Made by a program: the position numbers and the translations under genes
Part shown: in pieces, positions 42,003 through 50,407 of the stretch
Numbering within the stretch: position 1 is the stretch's first letter
Layout of the letters: each line of letters starts with the position of its first letter
Notes under the pieces: generated by a model
Told to the model about the DNA's origin: nothing
What the model saw: the letters and a program-made list of their open reading frames with translations, nothing else
The model's database searches: none
Source: Edaphobacter sp.
Lineage (GTDB): Bacteria; Acidobacteriota; Terriglobia; Terriglobales; Acidobacteriaceae
NCBI RefSeq assembly: GCF_028283685.1
Contig: NZ_JAPWKF010000004.1
Span: forward strand, 415,728 to 479,727
Reading direction: 5' to 3'
Length of the DNA stretch: 64,000 bases

Positions 42003-42572
42003 TCAGGCGGCGGCGATGCGCTGGGTGAGATTGTCCTGCTGCTTGCGTGACTCGGCGCCGATGGTGAAGGCGTCGAGGACGCCGGTGGAGAGGGCGTAAC
42101 GGATGGCCTCTGCGGGGCGGTCGCGGAGGTCGCCCTGGCCGAGGATCTTCATGCCGACGATGCCCTTGCCCTGGGAGCGCATTTTTTTGATCTCGGAGAT
42201 GACGATGGAGGGATCGGCGTCCATGTGCGAACCGATGGGATTGAGGCGGACGAGGTCGATGTCGACCCAGGGCGAGGCGGCGGCGGCGCGCAGGGCTTCG
42301 ATGGTGTGGCAGGAGCAGCCGTGGGCGCGGATGACACCTTTGTGCTTGGCCTCGCTGAGGACGTCCATGGCGCCGCGATAGCGGGTGGTCCAGTCGGCTT
42401 CGGTGACGCAGTGGATGAGGACGATGTCGATCATCTCGATGCCGAGCTCGCGGCGATAGCGGTCGAGGTCGCGGCGCAGACCGGCGGGGTCGCGGGTGTC
42501 GGACTTGGTCATGACGACGACCTTGTCGCGTGGGAGCTGCCTGACGGCCTCGCGGACGTTGGGATGCGAGCG
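42003..42572 (-). pseudogene. Aldo/keto reductase, 5' part lost at the island junction
   Basis: About 190 C-terminal residues of an aldo/keto reductase are present: RDKVVVMTKS, the DRYRRELG helix, IDIVLIHC (normally followed by His/Cys variants), GVIRAHGCSCH and the C-terminal IGAESRKQQ. Recognisable sequence begins at SHPNVREAV near 42572. The usual 60-100 N-terminal residues with the cofactor strand and the catalytic Tyr are absent, and the upstream open frame to 42650 is unrelated. The break coincides with the start of the mobile region, so insertion is the simplest explanation. Confidence 0.8.
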
Positions 42573-42620
42573 ACCGGAAGTTCGCGTATGTTGTTGAATT
42601 TTCTGGCACAAATGGCGACC

Positions 42621-42675
42621 CAAAAGTACGCAAAAGTACCCGTTGGACACCCCATTGGGAGTCTATCGGGAGTTT
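42621..42675 (+). repeat. Short tandem repeats at the left island end
   Basis: Two tandem pairs lie just inside the junction. CAAAAGTACG is followed by CAAAAGTACC (42621-42640), and ATTGGGAGTCT by ATCGGGAGTTT (42654-42675). The second motif recurs at 63941 after the integrase gene. They may be integrase arm-type binding sites. Confidence 0.45.
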
Positions 42676-42748
42676 ATTTTCGAGGTTGGGTTTTGACCCC
42701 ACGGGTCATTGGATTTCACCCTTTCGTTACCACAAATGCGATAGAAGT

Positions 42749-42760
42749 GATTCATGAATC
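42749..42760. promoter_or_regulatory. Perfect palindrome upstream of the antitoxin gene
   Basis: GATTCATGAATC is a perfect 12-base palindrome, flanked by GCGATA (42738-42743) and its complement TATCGC (42772-42777). Autoregulatory operators of this kind are usual for toxin-antitoxin genes. It covers an in-frame ATG at 42754, which argues for a start further down. Confidence 0.45.
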
Positions 42761-42795
42761 GTGATAACCTATATCGCATGGAGGTTCCATCCACC

Positions 42796-43473
42796 ATGCC
42801 CTCTCACGCATTTGCACCTCGGAATCAGAACTGGAACGTCGAGCAAGGTGAGGCTCAGGATATCGCCCACGGACTTGAAAAGTCCGAGGCCCAGGCCTTG
42901 GTCTTTGTCTCCCATGCCCGCCCCGATGACGAGAGGACGAAAGCCCTCTTCGGCTTCCTCCGTCGAGCGTCGGAAGTGGCGGACGTCATGATCGAGAAAA
43001 AACAGCAAAGCAGTTGGGATGCCATCATCGAAGCGCTGACTCCTGCGGTCCCCCTTACTTCGAACCGGGTGGTGGAAGCCAAGATGCTCGCCCAGGCGAT
43101 GACGAAGGTGGTCGAGAGCGAAGATTTTGCGCGAGCAGCCGACATCGCTGAGATCGGTCACTTCAGCAGCAAGAACCCCAGCTCCCAGCCGAATCGCTGG
43201 AAGAACTCCGGCCTCATCTTTGCGATCCCCTACAAAGGGGTCGACCTCTATCCTCTCTATGCCTTGGAACTCCAGGGCGGCGCAAAGCCCCTCCCCGTCA
43301 TGGAGAAGATTCTTGGTGTGCTTCAGGATAAGGATGACTGGCAGAAGGCTTTCTGGTTTGCCAGCCCGAACAGCTATCTGAAGAGCAAAGCTCCGAAGGA
43401 TCTGCTCAAGTCGAAGCCGCAGGACGTGCTCCGAGCCGCCGAAACCGAGGCATCGGGCGTCCAGCACGGTTAG
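42796..43473 (+). CDS. Xre/MbcA/ParS-type antitoxin of a RES toxin system
   Basis: The protein of about 225 residues matches the antitoxin partner of RES-domain toxins. It has a helical N-terminus, the segment ADIAEIGHFSSKNPSSQPNRWK, then IFAIPYKGVDLYPLYAL and the C-terminal FWFASPNSYLKSKAPKDLL toxin-binding motif. RES toxins degrade NAD+, and the antitoxin blocks the active site. A GGAGG lies 11 bases before the ATG at 42796; ATGs at 42778 and 42754 are alternatives. Its stop is immediately followed by the RES coding region, which is broken, so it may now be an orphan. Confidence 0.82.
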   Translation: MPSHAFAPRNQNWNVEQGEAQDIAHGLEKSEAQALVFVSHARPDDERTKALFGFLRRASEVADVMIEKKQQSSWDAIIEALTPAVPLTSNRVVEAKMLAQAMTKVVESEDFARAADIAEIGHFSSKNPSSQPNRWKNSGLIFAIPYKGVDLYPLYALELQGGAKPLPVMEKILGVLQDKDDWQKAFWFASPNSYLKSKAPKDLLKSKPQDVLRAAETEASGVQHG

Positions 43474-43484
43474 GAGAGATCGTC

Positions 43485-44121
43485 ATCCACGCTCCGACAG
43501 GAAAACTCGCAGCCGATATTGTTCTCTGGGGTAACGGGAAGACGCTCTTCCGTGCGCATCCGGGGATATACGGCAGTCTGCAGTTCAACCCATCTGCGAG
43601 CGGGAGCGCGCGCTTCAGTCCATTGCTGGATGCTTCGGGAACTGTCATCCCCACCCTCTATGCAGGAACCACCCTCGAATGCGCGCTGATGGAGACCATA
43701 TTCCACGACGTACCATTCGTCGCAGGGGCGAAGATGGTCTCGAAGGCGACGCATCTTGCGGGAAAGGTCTACACCCAACTCACCCTCACTCGGGATTTGA
43801 ACCTTATAGAGCTATCGGCGATCTCGCTGCGGAAGCTCGGCATCTCGCGGAAAAGAGCTGATTGAATCCGATGGCTCAGAATACCCGCAAACACGAGCCT
43901 GGGCTCTTACGCTTCACGACCAATATCCGGACGCTGAGGGTCTGATCTGGACATCCCGTCAGGCTGATCCTGCTCAGGCGATCGTCCTTTTCGAAGACCG
44001 GCTGAAAGGCGTGGCTTTCAGCGTCCACGCCAAGCAAGAACCTCTGCTACTTGCCGACGGAGCCGCCATTCATTCCGTGCTCGACCTGGCCCTAAAAATG
44101 GACGTATTCTTGACGCCTTAG
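43485..44121 (+). pseudogene. RES-domain toxin, frameshifted and without a standard start codon
   Basis: Two frames together encode a complete RES (NAD+-degrading) toxin of about 211 residues. The first carries FRAHPGIYGS, ARFSPLLD, TLYAGTTLECALMETIFHD; the second carries TRAWALTLHDQYPDAEG and LIWTSRQADPAQAIVLFED. The break is at the A run 43851-43854, where three A instead of four would restore one frame; as it stands the first frame stops at 43863-43865. A strong AGGAG (43472-43476) overlaps the antitoxin stop, but at the right spacing the codon is ATC (43485), and no ATG, GTG or TTG occurs in frame before the RES core. The toxin is probably dead. Confidence 0.75.
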
Positions 44122-44137
44122 ACGGCGACGGACTTTC

Positions 44138-44404
44138 TCAACCCTTGAGGAAGTAATCGGCTGACTTTCCGTAGAGTTCGGCGAGTTGCAGCAACTCCAT
44201 GACATCAATCCGCCGCTCTCCTGTCTCGCACTTGGAAAGGAACGAATGCGAGAAGCCAAGTTTCACGGAAACTTCGCGTTGATTAAGGCCGGCTTCTTGC
44301 CGAGCTTCAATCAGTCTTTCGAGGATTGCGTCGCAAGTTTTCTGGAACGGAGCGGTGCGCGCTTTCCGCGATCTCCGAATTCCAGATTCTACCCGCGTTC
44401 CCAT
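44138..44404 (-). CDS. Xre-family helix-turn-helix regulator
   Basis: The 88-residue protein is a single lambda-repressor-type DNA-binding domain (residues about 28-85): LIEARQEAGLNQREVSVKLG, then the recognition region FSHSFLSKCETGERRID. It faces a small broken gene (44470-44691) across 65 bases. In that gap TCCC-CTAATAA-GGGA (44434-44448) is a candidate operator, and a TATAGT on the minus strand (complement of 44425-44430) is a candidate -10. It may be a repressor or the antitoxin of a small toxin-antitoxin pair. Confidence 0.85.
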   Translation of the reverse strand: MGTRVESGIRRSRKARTAPFQKTCDAILERLIEARQEAGLNQREVSVKLGFSHSFLSKCETGERRIDVMELLQLAELYGKSADYFLKG

Positions 44405-44469
44405 GTACTAAGTGTGGGTATGCGACTATACAATCCCCTAATAAGGGACATAACGACGCCAGTCCTTCT

Positions 44470-44691
44470 ATGCAGAATCGCGTGAGTGAAACGTTGGTTG
44501 AATGAGCTGAGGTTGCTGGAAAGATCGTCCATCGCTTGCGCCTTGCGACCAGCGGATCAGGCGGTCAAGAACTACACCTTGAGTTCACCGACGGCACTGC
44601 TTTCACACTTACGATTGAGCCTTCAACGCTCCGAAAGGCCTATCTTATTTCTCAGGCCGAAGGTACGGAAATCACCCTCAGATCCATATGA
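44470..44691 (+). pseudogene. Small unknown gene interrupted by an in-frame TGA
   Basis: From ATG at 44470 to TGA at 44689-44691 the same frame encodes 73 codons with one internal TGA at 44503-44505 (codon 12). Sequence after it looks like a real protein: AGKIVHRLRLATSGSGGQE, LHLEFTDGTAFTLTIEPSTL, ISQAEGTEITLRS. A single base change in codon 12 would make it whole. It is divergent from the Xre gene. I do not know the family; the beta-rich pattern resembles small domains of unknown function. Confidence 0.5.
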
Positions 44692-44812
44692 CGAATAGCT
44701 AGTTAGACCGGCAAAATGTCTCGATAAACCGATCTGTTCTGATAACTTCGCTTGTCAGCAGCAAAATTGTCTCGAAGCAGGGACACAGGCGAGTTTCGAA
44801 ACTCCCTTTCGT

Positions 44813-45403
44813 TTAGGGACGTACATTTTCCCAACGGTGGGTCGCATCGGTCCACTCCACCTGGTCGGCGATCCGTGCGGCCCGCAACAACTGGTTGAGA
44901 TGTCGTTCCGCATGGAGGGGGATGTAAAGGAGCCATTGATACGCATTCAATGGTCCCATACCCCCGTGGGGCCAGATGATCGCCTTGAGCGGAAGCTCGG
45001 AATTTCGAGACAGGATTTCATCGACTCCTTGGTAGCTTTTTTCAAGCAGACTTCTGATGTCTTCCTGCCGCAGCCCGCGAAATGTCGAAGTCTTTGCGTT
45101 TGCTTGAGCCCTACCAATATTGGGCAAGTAGCGCTTCAGAACAATTTCCTTTCGGCCCGTGATTTGCTCCCAGTCTGCATAGGGCGAATCTGCCAGATGC
45201 TTTCGCACTTGTCCCAGTATCTCCTCATCGACAAGTAGGGTGTGTTCGACGATTTGGGAAGGATTCCAGTCACCTGGCACCTGCGCGGTTATCCAATCCA
45301 CTGCGCTGAAGTGTCCCGCTACTTCGACCATGGTGCTATGTACCGTCCGAAGATGCTCAAGGAGCCAAGTGCGTTCTTCGTTCGAAATGAGACTCGTCGC
45401 CAA
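44813..45403 (-). CDS. DinB-family protein
   Basis: The 196-residue protein has the four-helix DinB_2 pattern, with metal-ligand histidines in VEHTLLVDEE and IPLHAERHLNQL. Bacterial DinB-like proteins are often thiol-dependent transferases or have no known activity. The TTG at 45403 is chosen because AAGGA lies 6 bases upstream. The open frame continues to an ATG at 45544, but that would overlap the tautomerase gene by 56 bases and add about 47 unrelated residues. It probably shares a transcript with the tautomerase gene. Confidence 0.82.
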   Translation of the reverse strand: MATSLISNEERTWLLEHLRTVHSTMVEVAGHFSAVDWITAQVPGDWNPSQIVEHTLLVDEEILGQVRKHLADSPYADWEQITGRKEIVLKRYLPNIGRAQANAKTSTFRGLRQEDIRSLLEKSYQGVDEILSRNSELPLKAIIWPHGGMGPLNAYQWLLYIPLHAERHLNQLLRAARIADQVEWTDATHRWENVRP

Positions 45404-45488
45404 ACTTGATCCTTTTTCGCCGGGCTCAGCCAGAGCGTAGACCACATCGCGCTGGGTCGAGGGCACGTTGCGCTCAAGCCGGCGGCCT

Positions 45489-45926
45489 TCAGGCTGTTTT
45501 GTTCGCTGCGCGTCTCGCCAATGCAGCGAACTCATCACGCCCATACGCTGTCCCCGATATTCCCCAACCGCCCTCTGCAGCCTCGGTCAATAAAACCCAG
45601 GTCGCGCGGGCAATGGTGGGGTCTTGAGCAACCTCAGCAACAATCTGAGTGATTTCGCTGACGAGTTGCTTTTGTCCTTCGCGCGAAAGTGCGGAGGGCG
45701 GCGTCACGATTTGCACACGCACTGCGCGTGCTGTCGCGTCGGCAGCCGTCTGGAAACATGCGACGGGAAGCAAATGGAGAAACGCAGCGGTGTTCTCCAG
45801 ATGAAAGGGCCCTGGTTCTGCGACCCCTTCCGCACGCAGAATGGCGAGCGTAATGCGTTCACCCAACGTGCGTTCGGAGCCTGAAGGGAACATTCCTTCC
45901 GGGGCGTAGACATCGGCCATTGGCAT
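45489..45926 (-). CDS. Tautomerase-superfamily protein
   Basis: The 145-residue protein starts MPMADVY, so that after Met removal Pro is N-terminal, the catalytic base of 4-oxalocrotonate tautomerase-like enzymes. The rest (RTLGERITLAILRAEG, REGQKQLVSEITQIVAEV) fits the duplicated beta-alpha-beta fold. AGAGGTGAG lies about 7 bases before the ATG. The substrate is unknown. It is followed by the DinB-like gene on the same strand. Confidence 0.8.
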   Translation of the reverse strand: MPMADVYAPEGMFPSGSERTLGERITLAILRAEGVAEPGPFHLENTAAFLHLLPVACFQTAADATARAVRVQIVTPPSALSREGQKQLVSEITQIVAEVAQDPTIARATWVLLTEAAEGGWGISGTAYGRDEFAALARRAANKTA

Positions 45927-46051
45927 TTGGACTCACCTCTAAAGGGGATAAGAAATAAATTAGACGATCCACTGGTGGCTACTGAGTCTTAGGAGAACGC
46001 CACAATAAGATTCAGACATCTCCTCGTCCTTACGACTTGGCTGCGACCGCC

Positions 46052-46462
46052 TCAAGGCTTTTTCCCACCATCGAGATGGGGCGGATTCAGGATGACAGGC
46101 GTTCCTTTTTCTCCGAAAAACACGGCCAGGAATTTCATCTCTCCAGGCCCGGTATTGATCCCGCGATGCCACTTTGATCGAGCTTGCATAAAGGCTTGAC
46201 CGGCCTTGAAGACCAAATGATTGCCGTCCGCAAATTCAACAGTCAACTCACCTTCGAGAATGTAAAGGTAGCCAGGTACGGGATGGATCATCCAATCTGT
46301 TTTACCGCCCGGCGGCAACGAGAGAATGACCGAACTGACTTCGGGATTAGGCGTAGAAAGATAAGTAATCGGCTCGCCCGCATCGGTCGTCGTGTCCTTC
46401 GAGACAATCGTAATTTTGGTTTGCGTCTCGCTTGGGGGCGGAACGGTACTTTGCAAAAGCAT
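46052..46462 (-). CDS. Cupin-domain protein
   Basis: The 136-residue protein is a single cupin barrel. Cupin motif 1 is atypical (PPGGKTDWMIHPVPGYLYILEG), and motif 2 contains the late His (GQAFMQARSKWHRGINTG). A metal site with His, Glu and His is plausible. Function could be a small dioxygenase, isomerase or binding protein. A strong AAGGAG precedes the ATG. It is isolated, with 125 bases to the tautomerase start. Confidence 0.82.
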   Translation of the reverse strand: MLLQSTVPPPSETQTKITIVSKDTTTDAGEPITYLSTPNPEVSSVILSLPPGGKTDWMIHPVPGYLYILEGELTVEFADGNHLVFKAGQAFMQARSKWHRGINTGPGEMKFLAVFFGEKGTPVILNPPHLDGGKKP

Positions 46463-46646
46463 CTCTCACTCCTTGAAATCCCGACCTCAAATGACTCCCG
46501 AATATTTCCTGATGCCCTCACATCTCAGCAAGTCAATAAAGCGGCGTTCGACAAATCAATGTCCGCAAGGCACTTCATTTAGAGTTCAATCATACGCTAT
46601 AGCGAGCCAGTGACAAGTCCGCCGCTTCTGGCTATACCGCGATTGG

Positions 46647-47369
46647 CTACAAAGCCGAGGATGATCCTGGATGGATGCCTGTTGGCGAAGGATTGTCATC
46701 GAAAAAGGATTTAAAAATATCGGACACCAGCCCGGTAGCCGTCGCCCCGACAGCCGGTTGATCCCATGACAGCGAAGCGGACCTGACGCCTATCCGAAGC
46801 GCATCTAGGACTGTTATCGCCTTGAACACCGTCGCGGCTTCTTCCATGAATGTTCTACCAACGCTCATCAGATCTCCTCCACCCGCAAGCCATGCCCCGA
46901 TTCCAGGCATCAATACGCTACTCACGCGGCGCTGTATATGCGGGTTTCGCACCGCATACAGTTGGAACTCCATCAGTAGGATTATGGTGTTGGAGTTCTC
47001 CGTAGCATGAATGACGCGCTGACGTGCTGGGTCCGTAGCATCTTTGCACTGATTGAGTTCGGCTATAATTGCTCGGATGACAGCGCCGTGTTGGAGTGCG
47101 CGCTCCTCGATAAGCGTGACAAACACATCTTCTTTGTCTTTGAAGTGTGAGTAAACCGCGCCCCTTGTCTTACCTGCTGTCTGGGCAATGTCGGCCAACG
47201 CAGCCTTTTCATATCCGTCTCGAACAAAGACTATCTCGGCAGCACCTAGCAACTCTTGATACGTCCTGGTGCTGCGCGCCTGCTGCTTCTTGCCGTCGCG
47301 GGCATTGTGCTTGCATGTCTGCAGCAGGCGTCCTTCGGGATTGAGTTGTTTCCGAGTGTGGAGCTTCAT
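46647..47369 (-). CDS. TetR/AcrR-family regulator
   Basis: The 240-residue protein has a basic N-terminal tail of about 34 residues, then a TetR helix-turn-helix (YQELLGAAEIVFVRDGYEKA, LADIAQTAGKTRGAVYSHFKDKED) of the AcrR type, and a helical ligand domain. Its ATG directly follows the stop of the metallo-hydrolase gene (TAGATG), so the two are translationally coupled. Being last in the channel-rhodanese-hydrolase string suggests it controls that string or a nearby efflux gene. Confidence 0.88.
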   Translation of the reverse strand: MKLHTRKQLNPEGRLLQTCKHNARDGKKQQARSTRTYQELLGAAEIVFVRDGYEKAALADIAQTAGKTRGAVYSHFKDKEDVFVTLIEERALQHGAVIRAIIAELNQCKDATDPARQRVIHATENSNTIILLMEFQLYAVRNPHIQRRVSSVLMPGIGAWLAGGGDLMSVGRTFMEEAATVFKAITVLDALRIGVRSASLSWDQPAVGATATGLVSDIFKSFFDDNPSPTGIHPGSSSAL

Positions 47370-48254
47370 CTAAACACCTCGATATACCAATGCAACGAAG
47401 AGGTCCGCAGGGATGAAACCGGCGCCATACTTCGAATCGAAGGACGCCGTAACTCTCTTCGCAAGTGTGTCTGCGAGCGAAAGCCCAGAGGCCTTGAGTG
47501 TCGCAACGCGATGCCGAGTCTCCGTCAGCATGTTCCAAGAATCTACGAGGTCTTCACGGCTTCCAACACTGCCGTGCCCTGGAACGATCAAGGTATGGGA
47601 ATTAGTGAGCTCTAAATTCTCTCGCGTGGCTTCGATGAGGCCATCAATGCTTCCTCCGCTGTCGTAGTCGATGAAGGGATAAATGCCATTGAACCAAGTG
47701 TCGCCAAGGTGGAGTACGTCGAGCCGTTCGAAGTAAACCGCAGTATCGGAGTCGGTATGGGCAGGGGTATACCGCCTGAGAAGAACGCTCTCATTCCCAA
47801 GATCTACCCGCATCTGCTGATCGAATGTCAGCGATGGAAGAGCGCCTTCACGCGACGCTCCACGACTGTAACGAAATGCTGGAATACTTTGAGGAAGATT
47901 CAGGCGTTCTCGCGTGCGTCTGTGCGCGATGATGGTCGCACCCGACGTGTGGAGCCATTCATTTCCATCGGTGTGGTCGAAATGGCAATGTGTGTTGATC
48001 AGGAAGCGGACAGGATGAGGCGAGATCAACGATAACGATGCTTCGATCTCGGGCTGAGATATTGCGAATCCGCTATCTACGAGTATTTTGCCCTCGGGGT
48101 GGTCGAGAACAACCATGTTTGCGCCGGAACCCGAGAGCACTGTTATCTCGGATCTCAACTCTTGCAATGTGATTTCTGGATGGAGCCCAGTTGCCCGCAT
48201 CTGTTCTGCGGTGAACCTCGCCTCTGGAGCGGACACATCTTCGGCAGTCATCAT
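47370..48254 (-). CDS. MBL-fold metallo-hydrolase
   Basis: The 294-residue cytoplasmic protein has the metallo-beta-lactamase fold with a dinuclear metal motif NTHCHFDHTDG (HxHxDH), a later His in YTPAHTDSD, an Asp in HLGDTWF and a last His in VPGHGS. It is SoxH-like in general pattern. The start (ATG at 48254 or 48251) follows AGGAGG. A rhodanese gene lies 5 bases upstream, and the pairing of MBL with rhodanese hints at a persulfide or thioester substrate, but this is inference. Confidence 0.87.
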   Translation of the reverse strand: MMTAEDVSAPEARFTAEQMRATGLHPEITLQELRSEITVLSGSGANMVVLDHPEGKILVDSGFAISQPEIEASLSLISPHPVRFLINTHCHFDHTDGNEWLHTSGATIIAHRRTRERLNLPQSIPAFRYSRGASREGALPSLTFDQQMRVDLGNESVLLRRYTPAHTDSDTAVYFERLDVLHLGDTWFNGIYPFIDYDSGGSIDGLIEATRENLELTNSHTLIVPGHGSVGSREDLVDSWNMLTETRHRVATLKASGLSLADTLAKRVTASFDSKYGAGFIPADLFVALVYRGV

Positions 48255-48259
48255 GCCTC

Positions 48260-48709
48260 CTAATTAGCGTCCAGATGGAAAGGACGGTTATAGGGCTCAA
48301 CTGGGAATCCTTCTTTTTCCCAGGCTTCGATCCCGCCTGCCAGCACTCTTACCTTGAGGAAGCCCATCTTGTGCGCTGCCGCTAGAACCGCCCCCGTGCT
48401 CTCTTCTCCAGGACAAGTGCAATACAGAACGTAGTCAATCTCTTTGGAGAGCATGTTTGGATCTGCAAGAATTGCACTCGGTGCGATCCACTTAGCCCCC
48501 GGGATGATTTCTGTGTGCGCTAGGAAATCAAGCGGTAGTCTGAGATCCAGCAAGGTCGGCTTGATCGGCGAAGTGAGCATTTCCCGTAGAGTATTTGGAC
48601 TGATGAGATGCTGGCGCATTTCGGCTAAACGACGAGCCCGCCGCCTCCACAAGACCGTCCCAAAGAGTATGGCGAAACCAGTAAAGACGAGACCTAACGC
48701 GTTCAACAT
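48260..48709 (-). CDS. Membrane-anchored rhodanese-like protein
   Basis: The product of about 149 residues has an N-terminal membrane helix (LNALGLVFTGFAILFGTVLW) and a single rhodanese domain with PTLLDLRLPLDF and the active-site loop around CTCPGEESTG, whose first or second Cys is the candidate sulfur carrier. The ATG at 48709 has GGGAG 6 bases upstream; a longer open frame to 48823 would overlap the channel gene. It is likely cotranscribed with the MBL and TetR genes. Confidence 0.82.
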   Translation of the reverse strand: MLNALGLVFTGFAILFGTVLWRRRARRLAEMRQHLISPNTLREMLTSPIKPTLLDLRLPLDFLAHTEIIPGAKWIAPSAILADPNMLSKEIDYVLYCTCPGEESTGAVLAAAHKMGFLKVRVLAGGIEAWEKEGFPVEPYNRPFHLDAN

Positions 48710-48810
48710 ATTCATCTCCCGGAGAGTCAGTCCACGAAAAGAGACTTCATCAGACACCTTTTGAATCGAACGAATGCCCAGTGGCATGTACCGGCCTTGG
48801 AGAACAAAGG

Positions 48811-50325
48811 CTACGGTTGCCACCCACCACCTAGTGCGCGGAACGAGCCGACTGCGGCCCGAGCGGCACTCTCGCGGCTGACTGCCAAGTCATCCTTTGC
48901 TGCCAACAATTGACGATCAGCATCCAGCACGTCTGTCAGTCCGATAACCCCGGCCTCATACGACTCCTGGGAACGGTCACGCACACGTTGCAACTGCGCA
49001 ATTTCACGAAGAAGTTCTGTCCGCCGATTCTCCGATTGCACAAGCAGGGTGAATGCATCTTCGACATCCTCGGCTGCGTGGAGCACCGAACTGCGGTAGT
49101 GGACCAAGGCCTCTGCATTCGCGCCCCGTGCCTGCTTCACCTCAGCATCGACTCTCCCAAAGTCGAAAAGTCTCCATCGGAGACCAGCGACTCCTATCGG
49201 CTGAAAGCCTTGCTGCTCGAAGAGGTGAGCGGGAGCGAGTGCTTCAGAACCGACAATGCCCGAAAGGGAAAGCTTGGGGTAGTACTCGGCGAGTGCCTGA
49301 CCGATGCGTGCGTTGGAAGCGGCGACTTCGCGCTCCGCTGCAATGATGTCGGGGCGACGGCGAAGGAGGTCCATCGGTGCCGAGGCGTTTGGGATATTCG
49401 GAACGGCCGGGATGTCGGCTACAACCTTGAGTTCCGCAGCGTAAGTTCCCGGTTGCGCCCCCATCAACACATCGAGGCGGTTAAGTTGGGACTCCAAGAC
49501 AGTATCGAGCAAGGGGATAGTTGCTCGTGCACCAGAGAGAAGCGCCTCTGCTTGCGCCAACTCCCTATCAGAAGCAACACCTGCCTCTCGACGCTGACGA
49601 ACAAGATCGACGAGGTGCTGGTCTGTGTCAATTTGTCCATGGGCGAAGCTCAACCGAGCCTGGGCTCCCCTAATTTGGAGATACGCGTCTGCCGCTTCCG
49701 CGGCGATAGAGATGCGTGTTCCTGTGCGTAGGGCCTCAGCAGCATGAGCTTCCGCAGTGGCAGCCTCGGCCCCCCTGCGTAGGCTTCCGAAGATATCCGC
49801 CTCCCAACTGGCTGAGACTCCGAGGTCGTAGTAGTTCTGATCGCGGTCGTAGCCGGGGATGATGGGCGAAAGGCGGCCAACCTGGCTTTCCGTCGATTGC
49901 GAAAGCGAGGTGGTTGAACCATAGGCGCTTCCGGCCGGCAGGCGTTTTGCTCCCGCTTCCTTCGCTGCTGCTCGAGCTTGTTGAACCCTAGCCATCGCAG
50001 CCGCTAAGTCGAGGTTCTCGTGCAACGCTCGCTGTACGACTTCAGTGAGCTTTGGATCTTGGAAGCCTTCCCACCACTTGTCGATAGCAGGCGCAGGCGG
50101 AGCGTCCACCCTTGCTTCGATGGACGGCGCGTTATGAAACGGCTGCAACTGTACCGACGGAGGGCGGTAATTGGGGCCAACTCTGCAACCACTCAAGGTC
50201 AGAGTAAGCGAGAGGGCCAGCCCTAGCTGAACGGGAAGAGTCCAAGACGCCTTGTTCTGACGACTGTCGGCGCTGCTGAGAAGAATCTGGCTTGCGAGTT
50301 GACGAGAACGATGGCGACTATTCAT
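48811..50325 (-). CDS. Outer-membrane efflux lipoprotein (NodT family) of the island RND system
   Basis: The 504-residue TolC-fold protein has a lipobox (LSGC) followed by RVGPNYRPP, the NodT-type start, then WWEGFQDPKL and two coiled-coil repeats. It is divergent from the tetR-adaptor-pump genes and should supply their outer-membrane duct. No ribosome-binding site precedes the ATG, and the best -10 candidate lies only about 12 bases upstream, so a leaderless transcript is possible. A TetR-type operator candidate covers this promoter. Confidence 0.93.
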   Translation of the reverse strand: MNSRHRSRQLASQILLSSADSRQNKASWTLPVQLGLALSLTLTLSGCRVGPNYRPPSVQLQPFHNAPSIEARVDAPPAPAIDKWWEGFQDPKLTEVVQRALHENLDLAAAMARVQQARAAAKEAGAKRLPAGSAYGSTTSLSQSTESQVGRLSPIIPGYDRDQNYYDLGVSASWEADIFGSLRRGAEAATAEAHAAEALRTGTRISIAAEAADAYLQIRGAQARLSFAHGQIDTDQHLVDLVRQRREAGVASDRELAQAEALLSGARATIPLLDTVLESQLNRLDVLMGAQPGTYAAELKVVADIPAVPNIPNASAPMDLLRRRPDIIAAEREVAASNARIGQALAEYYPKLSLSGIVGSEALAPAHLFEQQGFQPIGVAGLRWRLFDFGRVDAEVKQARGANAEALVHYRSSVLHAAEDVEDAFTLLVQSENRRTELLREIAQLQRVRDRSQESYEAGVIGLTDVLDADRQLLAAKDDLAVSRESAARAAVGSFRALGGGWQP

Positions 50326-50329
50326 AGTG

Positions 50330-50355
50330 AGTGAAGAGTATGACTATTCGTCACT
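50330..50355. promoter_or_regulatory. Candidate TetR operator 1 (channel promoter)
   Basis: AGTGAAGA-N10-TCGTCACT is a near-perfect dyad (one mismatch between arms). It overlaps the likely -10 of the outer-membrane channel gene, whose minus-strand TTGACA is the complement of 50359-50364. It matches the site at 51043-51068. Confidence 0.6.
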
Positions 50356-50407
50356 CGTTGTCAATCAGATGGTTAGTGTCAGCGCAAATGATTTCTCTTG
50401 AGTGTCT

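Noticed and set aside
42621..42640. Tandem CAAAAGTAC copies as a CRISPR-like array
   Set aside because: There are only two units with no spacers and no cas genes.
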